A stretch of DNA of 64,000 bases from Puccinia triticina (GCF_026914185.1 NC_070569.1:2170001-2234000), one strand, 5' to 3'. Shown: positions 10,047 through 21,650, counted from the first letter of the stretch. Numbers and translations are program-made. Notes: generated by a model not told the origin, from the letters alone.

Positions 10047-10859
10047 CCGCAAGATCTTGCGAGGATGGCCGGATAAAGAATTGCCAAAGTTTGGCGCCAC
10101 GGTCAATGAGAATCCAACGCAGTGGTTGGGAATGATGGCGATGGTCCTCAAGGACCAACAGGCTCACCCGGCTATCTGGCATTTGTGCGCCAGTCAGTGC
10201 CTCACGGGGCAGGCTTGGCAGGACTTCTACAACCCGGTGTTCTTGGCGCCACCAGAGGACTGGGCTGGTTTCAAGGCCTGGTTAATCAAGTTTTCCCCGC
10301 TTGGTATCACTAACCTTTTGGTGGCAAGAGAGCTCAAGAAGCTCAAGCAGAAGCCAAAGGAGACGGCTCAGTTCTTCCACAAGCGTTATTGGGTTTGGCA
10401 AACCAAAGCAAATTCAATCAAGTTTGGCTACGCCAAGATCTCCTCCTTCGTCCGAGGTCTCACTCCTGGTCTCAGTGCAAAGGTCCAGGAGATCATGGCC
10501 GCAGCGGCCATTGAGGGGAAGCCAATGGAGATGTGTTGTGTGTTGCTCACCGCGGTGGGACACAACCACTTGTATTGACAAGCCAAGGCCGTTTCATCAA
10601 TTTCAAATGGTTCCGGCAAGCGTCAAGCCAATGGTGAGGTGGGGGAACCAGCAAGAAGAAAGTGGCAACGTGCCACAATTGCAAGCAGGCCGGCCACATT
10701 GCGGCAAAATGTCCCGACCCAAAGACGGACACCCAGAAAGCCTGGGAGGCCGCTAACACTGAAAAAGCTAAGAAAAAAAATGTGTAGTCGGTGAGGAACA
10801 GTCTCTCCCACCAACTGTTGTTTGTATTTCCTCTCTCTTGTCGCATAATTCAGTGATAA

Positions 10860-11733
10860 GTGCGTTGAACGTACCGGAGCCTCAAAGGGAACAGTTCCCC
10901 TTTGATATTAGTCCCAGTAAAGCCGGTCCTTGAGAGGAGGACTGCAGTGAGTTGCTTTGGTCAAGTACCAAAAATTTGAGTGCACCTGTAAGTTTAGTTG
11001 ATTGCCCAGGCATGGGGACAACTGAGTCGGATGAGCAGTTAGCTAACACCACCAACTTTGTAAGTGATTGTATATGTGAAGAAGGTTGTCATTTGGAGGA
11101 GACCTTTGACAACATATCTACAAGCGTGAGGGCAGAGTTCCATCACCGGTTGAGTGCCATTTGGCCTGGTTCCTCATCAACACCAGCGCTGGCTTGTTGT
11201 ATGTTGCAGAAAATATTTTTTTGGACCGTGCATTGCTGATCTACCGTTTGCCTACATCCTTCAAGGTTACCCAAGCCTTTGGGGATCGGATCTTGGACAA
11301 CCGGTTAGCTACAGTACATTTTAGTTTAGACAGTAGACCTTTTGTAGTGGTGTGTAGGGTGGCGCTGTTGGAAAGCTACAATGTGATACTCGGCTGGGAT
11401 TTGATCTCCACAAGCGTTATCTTGACGGATTGGGATTTGAACCTATGGCACCTGAAAGGTCATAACGGTGAAACTGTTCAGTTCAGCTTAGCATCCTCAT
11501 CATTGTGCTTTATGCTCACTCACAAGTTGGCAGTGATGTCAGACAACGATGAGGTGTTGCTTCCAAGAAGAATTTGCAGACATGAGTTCTACAAAGGAGC
11601 CTGTGAGTCTTTCATCTGTCTTATGGAATCCAAGGGTGTTGCAGGACCAAGGGAACCAATTGCAGTGGGCCTACCTACTGAGTTTGGACCAGACACCCGC
11701 CTTCAAGAGGAAATGACAGCTTTAGTAAGTTAA
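10860..11733 (+). pseudogene. Protease region of gypsy A
   Basis: The 11161-11733 stretch resembles a retropepsin domain: a flap/active-site region reading FLINTSAGLLYVAE and, further on, YNVILGWDLIST, which matches the conserved ILG-D-hydrophobic block of gypsy proteases. The active-site Asp is replaced by Asn (AAC at 11179-11181, preceded by C, consistent with a CpG-to-CpA change). The upstream spacer 10860-11160 is open in pieces without a domain. It lies between gag and RT as expected. Confidence 0.7.
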
Positions 11734-11739
11734 TTCCAA

Positions 11740-13178
11740 TCTCTTTTTGGCCCTATAGACGGGGTTTCAAGGAAGGAGTGGGTGATTGAGCACCTAGTCA
11801 ATACCGGGGATGTGTTGCCAGTCCGTCAGCCCGTGCGACAACTTTTGCCAGCTTTTCTGTGAACATTGAAAGAACATTTGGCGGGGTTGCAGGAAGCCGG
11901 GTTCATTTGTCCGTCAATGTCTGCATGATCCTCCCCCATAGTTATGGTAAAGCATCCCACATTGGGAAAATTCAGATTGTGCGTTGACTTTCAAAAGGTT
12001 AACTCACTTACTAAGAAGGATTGGCATCTGCTGCTGATCACACAAGAGTGTTTTGACGCTTTTTGAGGGGCTTGGTTCTTTTCAAAGATTGACCTACAGC
12101 AGGGCTTTCACCAGATGCGGATAGCCAAGTTGGACGTCCCTAAAACAGCTTTTGATACAAATTATGGTCACTTTGAATGGTTAGTAATGCTTTTTGGGTT
12201 AGTCAACGCCCCGGCTGCCTTTCAAAGAATGATGAATCACATTCTTGGGGAGTTCATCAAGGTGTTTGTCCAAGCCTACTTGGATGACATATTGATATAC
12301 TCAAAATTGGAGGAAGAGCATGTTGAAGACGTTTGCAAAGTCTTTGAGGTCCTCCATAGGGAAGAACTGAAGTTCAGCGGAGCAAAGTGTTTGTTTGGCC
12401 TTTGTGAAACCCAGTACGTGGGACACGTTATTGCCAATTGGATACAATTCGATTTGGCCAATGGTGTCAAAGTTAGAGTGTGTCCGGGACTGGCCACAAC
12501 CTCAGACGGTCTTTGATGTCAGGTCTTTTCTTGGACTGTGCGGGTTCTATTTTTGTTACGTTAGGAACTTTGCCAAGATTGCCACGCCGTTACATGACCT
12601 AACAGCAGGAGGAGTAACTAAGTGTCAAACGGTGCTTTGGCTTCCGGTTCAGCAAGTAGCATTTGTGGAGTTGAAAAAGGTGCTTACCAGTGCACCAGTC
12701 CTGCTGATGCCGGATACGCTCAAGCGGTTGGTCATGGAAACCAATGCCTCAGATTTTGCGGTTGGCACAATTCTTCTGCAAGATGGCAACAACTTGGCTC
12801 TTCACCCGGTGGCTTTTGAATTGTGTAAGTTGAATAAAGCACAGATAAATTACCCGTCACAGTAAAGGGAGGAGAAAGTGGCACGTATATTTGGACGGTG
12901 CTGTCGAGACAACGGTTGTATACACAGATCATGCTTTGTTGGCTTACTTGTCTACACAGATTCTCCCAACCAAACACCTTCTCCAGTGGATTGAGGAATT
13001 TGCCAAGATGGACATTGAGATTCACTATAAGAAGGGATCCATAAATGTTGTTCCGGATGCGTTGTCACGACGGAGCAATCTAGCCCTATTAGCGGAGGTA
13101 ACCAATCAGCTTCACAAGCCTGATTGGCCGTTGATCATCCCTTATCTGAAGGTTAATCAATCATCTTCACAAGTCTGA
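11740..13178 (+). pseudogene. Reverse transcriptase and RNase H of gypsy A
   Basis: The RT fingers region at 11740-12110 is readable only in broken frames (for example a KIDLQQGFHQMR-like stretch near 12087-12120). From 12115 the palm is clear: FGLVNAPAAFQRMMN and the catalytic YLDDILIYSK near 12280. A frame change near 12480 leads into FLGLCGFYFCYVRNFAKIATPLHDL (connection domain) and RNase H, METNASDFAVGTIL near 12735, where the first catalytic Asp is Asn (AAT at 12743-12745). RNase H ends with VVYTDHALLAYL and VPDALSRRSN at 12915-13075. The domain order is typical of Ty3/gypsy. It is inactive. Confidence 0.82.
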
Positions 13179-13978
13179 CTGGCCGTTGATCATCCCTTAT
13201 CTGAGGAGGGATGAGACTTACCACAGGGAATTCCTTCCCATTTAGTTACGCAAGCAAAGGAAAACCAGGACCTGTTTAAGTACAATCCCAAAAACAAGAC
13301 ATTGTTGTATCTAGGTTGTCAAGGTTTAAAGAAGAGGTTGCCTATCACTTTGACCTTCTCCGTGCGTTTCATGACAAGCTGGGCCATGTGGCTGGGACTG
13401 CATATTGCAGATCCTGCGGGGAAAGGGCTGGTGGCCAAAGATACAATGATATTCAAAGTTATGTACATACCTGCGCTTCCTGTCAGATACAAGAACGGCC
13501 ACACCCACAGCAAGAAACAGGGTTACAGAGACGCCTGCCAGCGGTGGGCCCCTTTGAGAAGTGGTCCTTCAACCTCATCCAGATGCCAGGAAGCAAGACT
13601 AGCGGGTACAAGTGGATCATCATGGCAATAGTCCACTGTACATCTTGGCCGGTGGCTGTCCCGCTGAAAGAAGCCTTGGCAGCCAAGTTAGTGCAGGCCA
13701 TCTTTGACCATGTAGTAACACCCTATGGGGCACCTAAGGAGTTCCTGACAGACAGAAGTTCAAATTACCTGTCCACCGGGTTTGCTAAATTCCTTGCAGC
13801 CACAGGAATGAAACAGATCCGTACGTCGGGATATCATCCGCAGACAAATGGCAAAAGTGAGCATTTAAATGGAATTTTGGAGGCAGCTCTGTTCAGAATG
13901 AACACCTCAGGAGATCCTTCCAAATGGGAGGTGTGTTTGCCCGCGGCATTGTTTTCAGCCAGAATTCATGTTAGTGAT

Positions 13979-14844
13979 TCAGGATGCAAGTGGGTCGGGT
14001 TGACCCGACAGAGACCCGAGACCCAACGGGTCTTGGGTTGGGTTCGGGTAGCCTAATAGTCATGAACTCAATTTCCGACCCGACCCGGCAAGACCCGATT
14101 GTTAATCGGGTTTGGGTTTGGGCGGGCAAATTCCTTTTTGGGTTGGCCCGATGACCCGACCCTGACCCGATTAAGTCCGATGTAATGATCAGGATATCAG
14201 ATATCCCCTCACCCATCCAACATTGGCATCCACCAGCCCAGCCCCATCCTACGGTCCGACTCCTACCCCAACAAGGCGACGGTCCAAGAGGAAACAACCC
14301 GCGGCCGTGATTCCCAGTTTGTCTGACGAAGCAGATTATGACTCCAATGACATCGATCGCATCGGAGTCGGCATTCTCCACAGGCGGAAGAGTACTCGGC
14401 AGTAATCGAACACAATTACAACCAACCACTCTTGAAGCCCTCGTATGCGCGCAGAACTGGATCCGAGCTGAAGAGGGGCTGATAGTGTGTGATGATGACA
14501 ACTTGGATTCAGTATCCCTTGCACCTTCTGGCTCAAAATAGTCTTTATTCTTTTTATTTCACTTGATCTCCTGTTGTATATACATGAAAGCTCCAGGACT
14601 CAAAATCAATCTCACATTTTTTCTCCTTATTCTCCTTCTTTCATTTTTTTTTCTCCTATCTTGTAAAAGGTCGGGTCGACCCGAGACCCGCCCTGGACCC
14701 GACCCGACCCGCATCATGCCTAATTGGGTGCGGGTTCGGTCAGCGTATTTGAATATTTGACCCGACCCGACCCGACACGGCATTTATGTCGGGTCGGGTT
14801 CGGGCACAGTTTTCCGACCCGAACCCGACCCGTTTACATCCTGA
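13979..14844 (+). mobile_element. Internally deleted hAT transposon (866 bp)
   Basis: Terminal inverted repeats start TCAGGATGCAAGTGGGTCGG and end as the complement (...CGGGTTCG/CCGTTTACATCCTGA), with dense GGGTCGGGTT subterminal repeats at both ends. An exact 8-bp duplication TTAGTGAT flanks it (13971-13978 and 14845-14852), the hallmark of hAT. Inside, only the ends of the transposase gene remain: a Pro/Lys-rich N-terminal piece (14223-14405) and the C-terminal dimerisation motif FSTGGRVLGSNRTQLQ near 14377. It needs a relative's transposase to move. Confidence 0.93.
14223..14541 (+). pseudogene. hAT transposase remnant (N-terminal start fused to C-terminal dimerisation domain)
   Basis: The stretch from 14223 reads a basic, proline-rich leader. 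In the overlapping frame from 14338 the sequence SAFSTGGRVLGSNRTQLQ followed by TLEALVCAQNWI matches the hAT C-terminal dimerisation domain, ending with a stop at 14541. The RNase-H-like catalytic core is absent, so the piece is non-functional and results from internal deletion. Confidence 0.75.
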
Positions 14845-15507
14845 TTAGTGATAGTAGCGGGTTCTCACCGTTTGAGCTACTCTACGGTGTCAAACCCCGC
14901 TTACCTAAAGATTGCCGTAGGATGATTGCAGCAGACCCGGTTCCTCCAGGACAGGAGGAACTTCAGACTTGAATAGCCGAGTTGAATAAGAACCGGTTGA
15001 CCGCAATGGGCAATACTGCAATTAGAGTGCAGAAGAAAAAAGAGGCCTTTGATGGAAGGACCGTCTTTGCACGGGACTTAGACGGTTTAGTAGTTCAGCA
15101 GTATGTGAAACTGCGCAACAAAAAACACACAAAAGGTTCTCCCCAATGGTTTGGGCCTTTCTCAATAGACAAGGTCCTAGAAAATAATGTCTATATTATA
15201 GTTGACCACAAGGGTGTTGAGTACCCCAGGCCAGTTAATGGGAACAGCCTCAAACCAGTGGCTCTGCAATCATTGATTTTCAATGATATGTGGGCACCTC
15301 CTCCTTCTGTAGTTCAGCGGGAAAAGCAAGCAGACGCTCAAGTAGCAAAGGATTTGCAAAAGAAGGCAAAGGTTATAGTCAAAGCCAAGCCAAGCCTTTC
15401 AGTGTCAGGCAAAGCAGTGGATTCCAAGTCTGTTTGGTCGCTGGCCGCAGGGCCAACGGCACCACCAGGCAGGCGGCTCAAGCTCCGCTTGGGACAGCCC
15501 CTGTCTA

Positions 15508-15519
15508 GAGGGGGGGATG
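15508..15519 (+). other. Polypurine tract of gypsy A
   Basis: AGAGGGGGGGAT lies immediately before the 3' LTR start (15521, TGTAGCCAGGCTAC). Position and composition fit the plus-strand primer of an LTR retrotransposon. Confidence 0.75.
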
Positions 15520-15520
15520 T

Positions 15521-15821
15521 TGTAGCCAGGCTACTTCGTAGCCGTATTCAGATGTCACACTAGATGAGTAGAGGCCATTGAGCCCTGTATTATACAGGGT
15601 ACTCAATGGCCACTCATTACAAGCCGGAACCAGGCCTGGAGTTAGTGTGCCAAGCAGTTCAGTTGTTTTTTTTCTCTTCTCAGCCAAAGAGGCTTTTACT
15701 TTCTAGTCTCTATGCACGTCTTTTTAGTGCACTTTTGTTCACTTGTATGACATGTTGCTGTTGTGTAGTTGTGCTCTTGGCTCCAATATGTAGGAGCCTC
15801 TCTTGTAGGGACTTTGTCCCC
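15521..15821 (+). repeat. 3' LTR of gypsy A, first part
   Basis: Matches the 5' LTR (6410 onward) up to the TGTCCCC target, where gypsy B is inserted. The last five bases TCCCC are duplicated at 35949-35953 on the far side of B, where this LTR continues with TTTCTCTCTC. Confidence 0.9.
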
Positions 15822-16673
15822 TGTCAGCTCCGGTCTCTTGTGTGACTTGGAGTTGATGGGTTTTAGAGTTCAAGCTGTAGCGGCTAAGATAGCGGCCAGC
15901 GGAAAGATGCCACACTATAACCGTTTCAGGCCAATGGGAATGAAACTACACCTTGACGCTGAGTAGCGGAGGGGCTAGCTCCCTTACAAAGGTAAGGGGA
16001 CGCGGCAATGACTCAAGCCAGGCGCCATAGCTTAGGACAAAGAAAGGTTATTTTCTAAGTTACAGGTGTGATAACAATCACCTGTAACTAGAAAATACAC
16101 CAGTTGAAGTCAAGGAAGGCTGTAAGAGAGAAATAAGGTTAGTTGATTATTGTAAACCCCACTCACTATTGATTGTAGTAAGGTTGGCGGGTTTTTTATG
16201 TGTAATAATCTTGGGGGAGGAATCTTTACAAGTGAGAGACATCCCTTTTATATTACAGGGATCAGTTCCCTCCTTCGAGTCAAGGACCTGAGGGATCCTT
16301 AACTCCAAGGAGAGGAGTGATCACGGAATTCAGAAGGGGATTTACATAAATGGGTTGTAATCTCCCCATTTGTACATACATTGCGCTTAATCAGGATAAA
16401 TACATAGAGGGATAAGATTATCTCTCTCTGTATGTACAAATATGTAATCAGTGTGGAATAAGGTTAATTACATATTCAAAAGAATGTAAAATATGTAATA
16501 AGTACATAATAATAGTACTTGGGAATAAAAGGTACACAATTAAGGTAATGACAGGGAATTGAACTCTTCACTTCATGTAAATGAGTGATTATTAAAGCAG
16601 TCTTTAACCATTAGGTTATAAGACACGTACTATGCATTGTAGACACATGGACTTAGTGTCTCAGTGCCTGACA
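15822..16673 (-). repeat. 3' LTR of gypsy B
   Basis: Nearly identical to 35091-35948, with scattered single-base differences and small indels. Ends are TGTCAG...CTGACA. It adjoins a purine-rich tract on the minus strand. Confidence 0.95.
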
Positions 16674-16688
16674 TTCGCCCCCACCAAA
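16674..16688 (-). other. Polypurine tract of gypsy B
   Basis: On the minus strand TTGGTGGGGGCGAA directly precedes the LTR start TGTCAGGCACTG. This is the expected place and composition for plus-strand priming. Confidence 0.7.
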
Positions 16689-16698
16689 AAATTACTCT

Positions 16699-18100
16699 TC
16701 AAGAGGAATTTTTAGATCTTTTGGAAGCTCTGAACTGCCTAAGCAAGACTTGGCTGTTGTTAATATTTTCAGGTTCTAGCCATATATCTTCATCTGGTTG
16801 GCTATTTTTGAACCTTACTAAAAACAACTTGCAATCCTTTCCTTGCTTCCTTACAGTCTTCTCTTTTAAAATTTTGAGGGGAAATTTTGAACCTTGTTCC
16901 ACTTCAATTGGTGGAACAACTGGGACTGTAGAAGTTCTCACAGAATTGTCATCAGGGTCAATGTACTTTTTACATAAGCTGATTGGGAAAGTAGGATGTC
17001 TCTGATTAAATTCTTCAGATAAAATAACTTCTACAGCATTTCTCCCATGCAAACTTTTAATAACAAAAGGGCCAATAAAAGCATCCTTTAAATTTCTTGG
17101 TCCTCCCAGGTTGTTAAAGTTTACAGTTGAGATAAAAACCCTGTCTCCTATTTCAAGATTATGGTCTTTATGGGTCTTATCCCAGCGTTCTTTGTTGTAC
17201 TCAGTTGCTTCCTTAACACATCTAGCTGCTTGTTCTCCTGCTTGAAACATCATTTTTTGGAAACACTCAGAGCTAGGGTGTAGAGCAATTGTTTTGGAGA
17301 GCAAGAAATCCTTAGGCATATTTGGGATCCAACCTCTTTTGAGTTCAAAAGGAGTAATGCCTGTTGTGGAATGTTTACTTGAATTATAAGCAAATTCTAA
17401 AGCAGGCAAAAGAGATACCCAGTCATGTGTATATCCATCACCAGTCTTGAAATCTACTCCATAAGCACAATACCTTCTGATCATATCTTCTAAGGTTTGG
17501 ATCATCCTTTCAGCTAAAACATCTGTTTGAGGGTGGTAAGCAGTTGAAAATGCCAATTTTCTTCCAAGGATTTCAAATAAATTTTGCCAGAAGTCTGAAG
17601 TAAATTTTGGATCTCTGTCACTAATGATTACTCTAGGACAACCAACATCACTAACAATGTTGTTCCAGAAAACCAAAGCTATGTCCATAGCACTACTGTC
17701 CTTATAAAATGGTAAGAATCTGGCTCTTTTGGAGAATCTGTCACAAACTACCAATACAGCATTATAGCTTTCTGATCCTGCAGGGGGAAGTGCTGTAACA
17801 AAGTCCATGTTAATGACTTACCACCTTCCTTTAGGTTCTTCAATAGTTTGTAAAAGATCAAGTTTCTTGCCTGTAGACCTGTTTGCTTTCTAGCATCTGT
17901 CACAGGAGTCACAGTATTGAGATACTTGGTTTCACCATTCAGGCCACCAAGCTAGACCCTGTACTCTGTTGATGGTTCTTTCCTTGGAAAAGTGTCCAGC
18001 AGTAATGCTGTCATGACATTCATTCAAAATAATACTCTTATGATCATCTGCTATGAGTACTACTGAAGAATTATGTTCTCTTCTGTGGTACAATAAACCA
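16699..18100 (-). pseudogene. Integrase of gypsy B with C-terminal chromodomain-like region
   Basis: The core is open from the ATG at 17808 to the stop at 16699 (369 codons): MDFVTALPPAGSE (first Asp), ISDRDPKFTSDFW (second Asp, about residue 62) and VLAERMIQTLEDM (Glu about 35 residues later), then the GPQ-like IGPFVIKSLHGRNAVEV. The C-terminal WLEPENINNSQVLL with the preceding FLVRFKN resembles a chromodomain, which targets insertion to particular chromatin. Upstream, 17820-18100 encodes the zinc-binding half (ECHDSITAGHFSKERT, CDSCDRC), broken by TGA, TAG and TAA stops. The core itself keeps its D,D-35-E residues. Confidence 0.88.
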
Positions 18101-18249
18101 TCTAAGAGTACAAATCTTTCTTCTAAAAAATGCTTTTTCCAAACTCCTTCAAGTTTCTCTACAAGACCTTGATCTGAATGTTTAGATTTAAGCAGCTGGA
18201 GAAGAATAACTGTGTTTTTGTTGGACCCATAGCTCTTCTCAATTAAATC

Positions 18250-18800
18250 TCAAAAATAACTGGCCAAAACTGATACAGAAACTGCCATTATTGGTTGTGT
18301 GTCATCAATAATCTCTTCTTCAAAAGCAGGATTATTTTCATCATTGGATAGAGCCCAATTAGCAAGACACTCAGACATTCTCATGGGAAAAGGCAGGATA
18401 GATGTAACTGGAACAGCTGTTTCTTCATCTTCTGCATCATAAGCTGGATTATCTGAATTATTTGGAAGAGCCCATCTAGAGAGTCCATCAGAATTTTTAT
18501 GGATAATACCATCTCTGTGAATTATAGTCATAGACCCACGCCATTCTTGGATGGAAATTTGCCATCTTAGCATGTGTCTATTTGGTGTTTTAATATTGAC
18601 TAAAGATCTTAGTGCAATACAATCTGTGATAACATCAAATTCACAACCATCTAAATAATAATAAAGCTTATCAAGGGCCCAGACTAAACAAAGACACTCT
18701 AGTTGAGAAGCTCCATACTTTTTCTCTGAGTCTTTGAGTTGTCTGGAAATAAAGCAAATGGCCCCTTCAATAGGTTTATCATCAATTATTTGGATTTGGT
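18250..18800 (-). pseudogene. RNase H region of gypsy B
   Basis: RNase H begins at the end of the RT frame (ILYVNACMQGIGAA), where the first catalytic Asp is Asn (complement of 18832-18834, preceded by C). It continues through a [18 protein letters not shown] stretch and [16 protein letters not shown] with [12 protein letters not shown] at 18470-18560, the usual end of gypsy RNase H. A stop near 18800 separates it from RT. The tail to 18250 is acidic and resembles the variable linker before integrase. Confidence 0.75.
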
Positions 18801-18801
18801 G

Positions 18802-19985
18802 TCATGCTGCTCCTATTCCTTGCATGCACGCATTGACGTACAATATGAAGCGTAACTTAGGATCTGGATGGAAGAGCATTAAAGGAGCATTTGTTAAAGC
18901 AAATTTAATTGCTTCATAAGGGGCCAGGCGTTCTGCAGTCATTTCGAAAACTACACTAGGGCTATACAGTTTATAAAGGCTGGAAGCCATAGCTCCAAAT
19001 TTTTTAATGTGTAACCTGTAATATCCTGCAAAACCTAAAAACATTTGCATTTCTTTTAAATTTTGTGGTATAGGTTTCAAAAGAACTGCAGCCACTCTGT
19101 GCTTTTCAATTCCTAGAGAAAGTCCACTAACAATGTGTCCCAAGGCTTTTAACTCAGAAAAACCAAATTGACACTTGGAAAGTGAAATTTTCACATTCAT
19201 TTTAGTGACTTTGTTTAGGATTATTTTCAATCTGCACGAATGCTCATCCCAATTATCAGAGAAGACAATAATATCATCTATGTAGATAATGAGCCAAAGC
19301 TGATTTAATTCATTGGAAAATTCACTATCCATCATTCTCTGAAAATGTGATGGTGCATTGTTAATATCAAAAGGCATGCGCAAATATTCAAATACACCTA
19401 GATGGCAGACTATTCTCAAAAATTGTCTGCTGTCTGGGTGAATAACATTTTGGTGAAATCCTTCAAGTACATCCACACAAGTGATGTAATTAGAACTGTG
19501 CAGTTTACTTGAGGATTCCATGATTGTAGGCATAGGATACCTGTCAGGGTTAGTATAAGTGTTAAGTGCTCTGAAGTCTCCTACTAGTCTTGACTTGTTG
19601 TTATGCCAGGAAATAATAACTGGTGTAGTTATATCAACTAATTCATTTGCTCCCACTTTTCTAATTACTTTAAGTTTAAGTAGAGCCTGTATATGTTCTT
19701 CCAAAGCTTCTCTGCTTCTAGGACTAGCAGGATATGGTGCTTTGCGAAGTACTGGAGGATAAGGTCTATCAATACTTAAAGTAATTTTAACCTCATGCCC
19801 TTTAATTGCGCCAAATGGCTCTTCTATAGTGGAAAAGGCTGATTTATTGTCAAAAAGTAATTGAAATAATTGTTTTCTTTGAATTTCAGAGAGTTTCACA
19901 TTTATTTTAGAACTCTCAATTACTTCTTGGGTGAAAGCTTTTTGTGATGATTGAGTCATAGCTACTACATTGTTTTTATCTTTCA
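18802..19985 (-). pseudogene. Reverse transcriptase of gypsy B
   Basis: The frame is open from the Helitron junction (19985) to 18802. Motifs: PYPPVLRKAPYPASPRS; LVGDFRALNTYTNPDRYPMP; YITCVDVLEGFHQNVIHP; FGxx-like FDINNAPSHFQRMMD; catalytic YIDDIIVFSDNW; and LGHIVSGLSLGIEKH. The RT domain keeps both Asp of YIDD. The open frame extends past the junction to an ATG at 20127, but those first residues are Helitron sequence and Gly/Arg-rich, not part of the enzyme. On the other side of the Helitron the protease frame at 30748 is in the same register. Confidence 0.88.
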
Positions 19986-20012
19986 CTAGACTCTCAAGGC
20001 AGCTGCGCCGCC
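19986..20012 (-). terminator. Helitron 3' terminal hairpin and CTAG end
   Basis: Stem GGCGGC/GCTGCC (one G-T pair) with loop GCA at 20012-19998, an 8-nt spacer, then CTAG at the boundary. This is the transposition terminator of Helitrons. Confidence 0.8.
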
Positions 20013-20399
20013 GCTTGTCGCCGCCCCAAATCCCCCCTCCCACCCCACCCCCCCACCGCCTCCCCGCACAACCCTGTATCCCCACAAACCCGACCGGCGC
20101 ATCCCACCGCAATTCCATCGACCCCACTCAACACTTCACCCCACCAAAAACTAAGACCCTCAAAGCCCCAGGAATCTTTCATGGACCGCCGTAACCACGT
20201 CTGCACCAGGCAAAATCCCCCTCACCGCAGCGCCCCTTCCCTAACAGGCCCGTGGCTTTGCGCGGCACGGGTCCTTCCCTCAAGCCACGGCTACCACCCC
20301 CAGCAAATGGACAACTGGAACAAACTCCAAAAGGGACCAGGCCCCAGCCTTCCAACACAACGCACCCCTCTATCCCCAGCCTGTATAGCAATTATTATA

Positions 20400-21650
20400 A
20401 AATCAGCGCATGAAGACAAAGGTCCAACGACTCAACTGCACGCAACCACTCGCCCCCACCCAAACACCAGAATTTTCCCAATGGGTACCATTGTCTCTGT
20501 TGACTGGCTCAACAATCCCGCAGAACCAATGTCACTCCTTTTCAACGGCAAATTCAAGGCTAAAGCAACGGTAACCAATTTCCCCATCACCCCTGAGGAG
20601 ACGCCCAACAGCGCTGACACTCAAAATTCAGGCCCTCCAATTTGCTGGGTCCGAGTACGAATCAATCCTCGGCCGACCTCTCCGGCGCTGCAAGCCAGAA
20701 CGTGCCCAAGTATTTGATTGCCCTTTGCCAAAGCCGACTTGCCTGCCCCAGACTCAGCAAGGGGGAGTATTATGAACTCAAAGGACAAGTTGCTGTCGCC
20801 AGGAGTGGGACACAAAAATTCTTATACGCTCCTGAAGGATATTGTTGGAAGCGCTACACGCGTGCATCAGCTAGTCTCACACCAGTTAAGGTAATTGGCA
20901 CCAGCACAATCCACTGGATTCAAAGGTTGAAAGCCAATAGATTGGGGAATGACCTCATCAAACTCACTGTTAGCCACCAACCAACTGTGCGTGTTCCTAA
21001 TGACTCCCCTGCCCACAACTCCTGACATATTCCTCTAGGCCCATCAATCCGGGCAATTCCTTGCAAAATATAGAATCGATGCAAACCTTGTTTTGCTTGG
21101 GGCTGATGTTGAGTTTTGCGCTGGTATGAAGATTCAAATGCAAGGGGTCCTCTACTCCTTTTCTGTAGCAATGGCGATGGCGACTATTGATGTACGTCTT
21201 TTGAACTACAAGTGCATTTATACCAACCTGACATCTCACACAGGTCCACTCTGTATTTATTGGCCGTCGACCGTCCTTCTTGAACGGACACAAGAAAAGG
21301 ATCATCAACCTTGACAATTAGCTGCTGTTGTCCCATTCGAGTAACTCACCCATTACCCAAACATCAAGCAGCCACTCAAAAGGACTTGTCATGCTCTTTC
21401 ATATTCCAGAACTCAGCAATGAAAGTCTCACATCAGAGCCAAACTCACACACCTGGACAACTTTTTACTTCACCTCATGTCATTTCCATCCTTCTCATCT
21501 TCCAAAATTGTACCTCGCAGACACAGTTATTGTTCCTACATTTTTTTCCTCTTCACCGAAATTAATAACAACCTTGCAAACAACTGGCCCCTTGCCTTGA
21601 ACTTCAAGCTGAACCACTAATTGTCATTACCCAGCATGCGTACATTAGTT
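20400..21650 (+). pseudogene. Accessory gene-like region in the Helitron, plus strand, function unknown
   Basis: Natural-looking protein segments run on the plus strand in changing frames: from MGTIVSVDWLNNPAEPMS (20480) through KATVTNFPITPEE; then from about 20665 NVPKYLIALCQSRLACPRLS, GEYYELKGQVAV, KFLYAPEGYCW; then near 21095 LVLLGADVEFCAGMKIQMQ; then 21370-21600 LVMLFHIPELSNESLTSE and FTSCHFHPSHLPKLYLAD. They look like exons of one beta-rich protein, possibly an OB-fold single-strand DNA-binding (RPA-like) cargo as in some Helitrons, but I could not identify a defining motif. Proline-rich 20030-20400 precedes it. Confidence 0.35.

Larger units (their letters stand above)
7977..10760 (+). 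pseudogene. Gag of gypsy A, split by two solo LTRs
   Basis: Gag reads in three pieces, 7977-8086, 8961-9333 and 10051-10578, with a zinc knuckle at about 10656-10700 in another frame. When the LTR at 8087-8955 is passed over with one copy of AAGGA, the frame continues from PPPANGLKYT into KEEINSMGKDQR. When the LTR at 9334-10046 is passed over with one copy of CCGC, FELEAR continues into KILRGWPDKELPKFG. The capsid part contains NENPTQWL and an FHKRYW region. The knuckle CHNCKQAGHIAAKC is an intact CX2CX4HX4C. A frame change between 10578 and 10650 breaks capsid from nucleocapsid. Its role would be particle assembly and RNA binding. Confidence 0.8.
13300..15563 (+). pseudogene. Integrase of gypsy A, split by an hAT element
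   Basis: An HHCC zinc domain (HDKLGHVAGTAYC..., C-ASC) lies at about 13370-13480. The core follows: WSFNLIQMPG near 13560, with the first catalytic Asp changed to Asn at 13571-13573; LTDRSSNYLS near 13755; and Glu in GKSEHLNGILE near 13855. The frame is cut at 13978 by the hAT element and resumes at 14853 (HVSD into SSGFSPFELLYG). The C-terminal part at 14982-15520 contains AFDGRTVFARDL and the GPQ-like WFGPFSIDKVLEN block. A stop near 14970 (CTTGAATAG region) also interrupts it. The end overlaps the polypurine tract. Confidence 0.82.

Noticed and set aside
9663..10151. Long minus-strand open frame rich in Phe/Leu/Ser (possible membrane protein)
   Set aside because: It is the pyrimidine-rich strand of the solo LTR and runs across the LTR-gag junction; no start context or domain.
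19985..20127. ATG and Gly/Arg-rich leader as the true N-terminus of the gypsy B reverse transcriptase
   Set aside because: These codons are inside the Helitron 3' end (hairpin and CTAG); they are only accidentally in frame.
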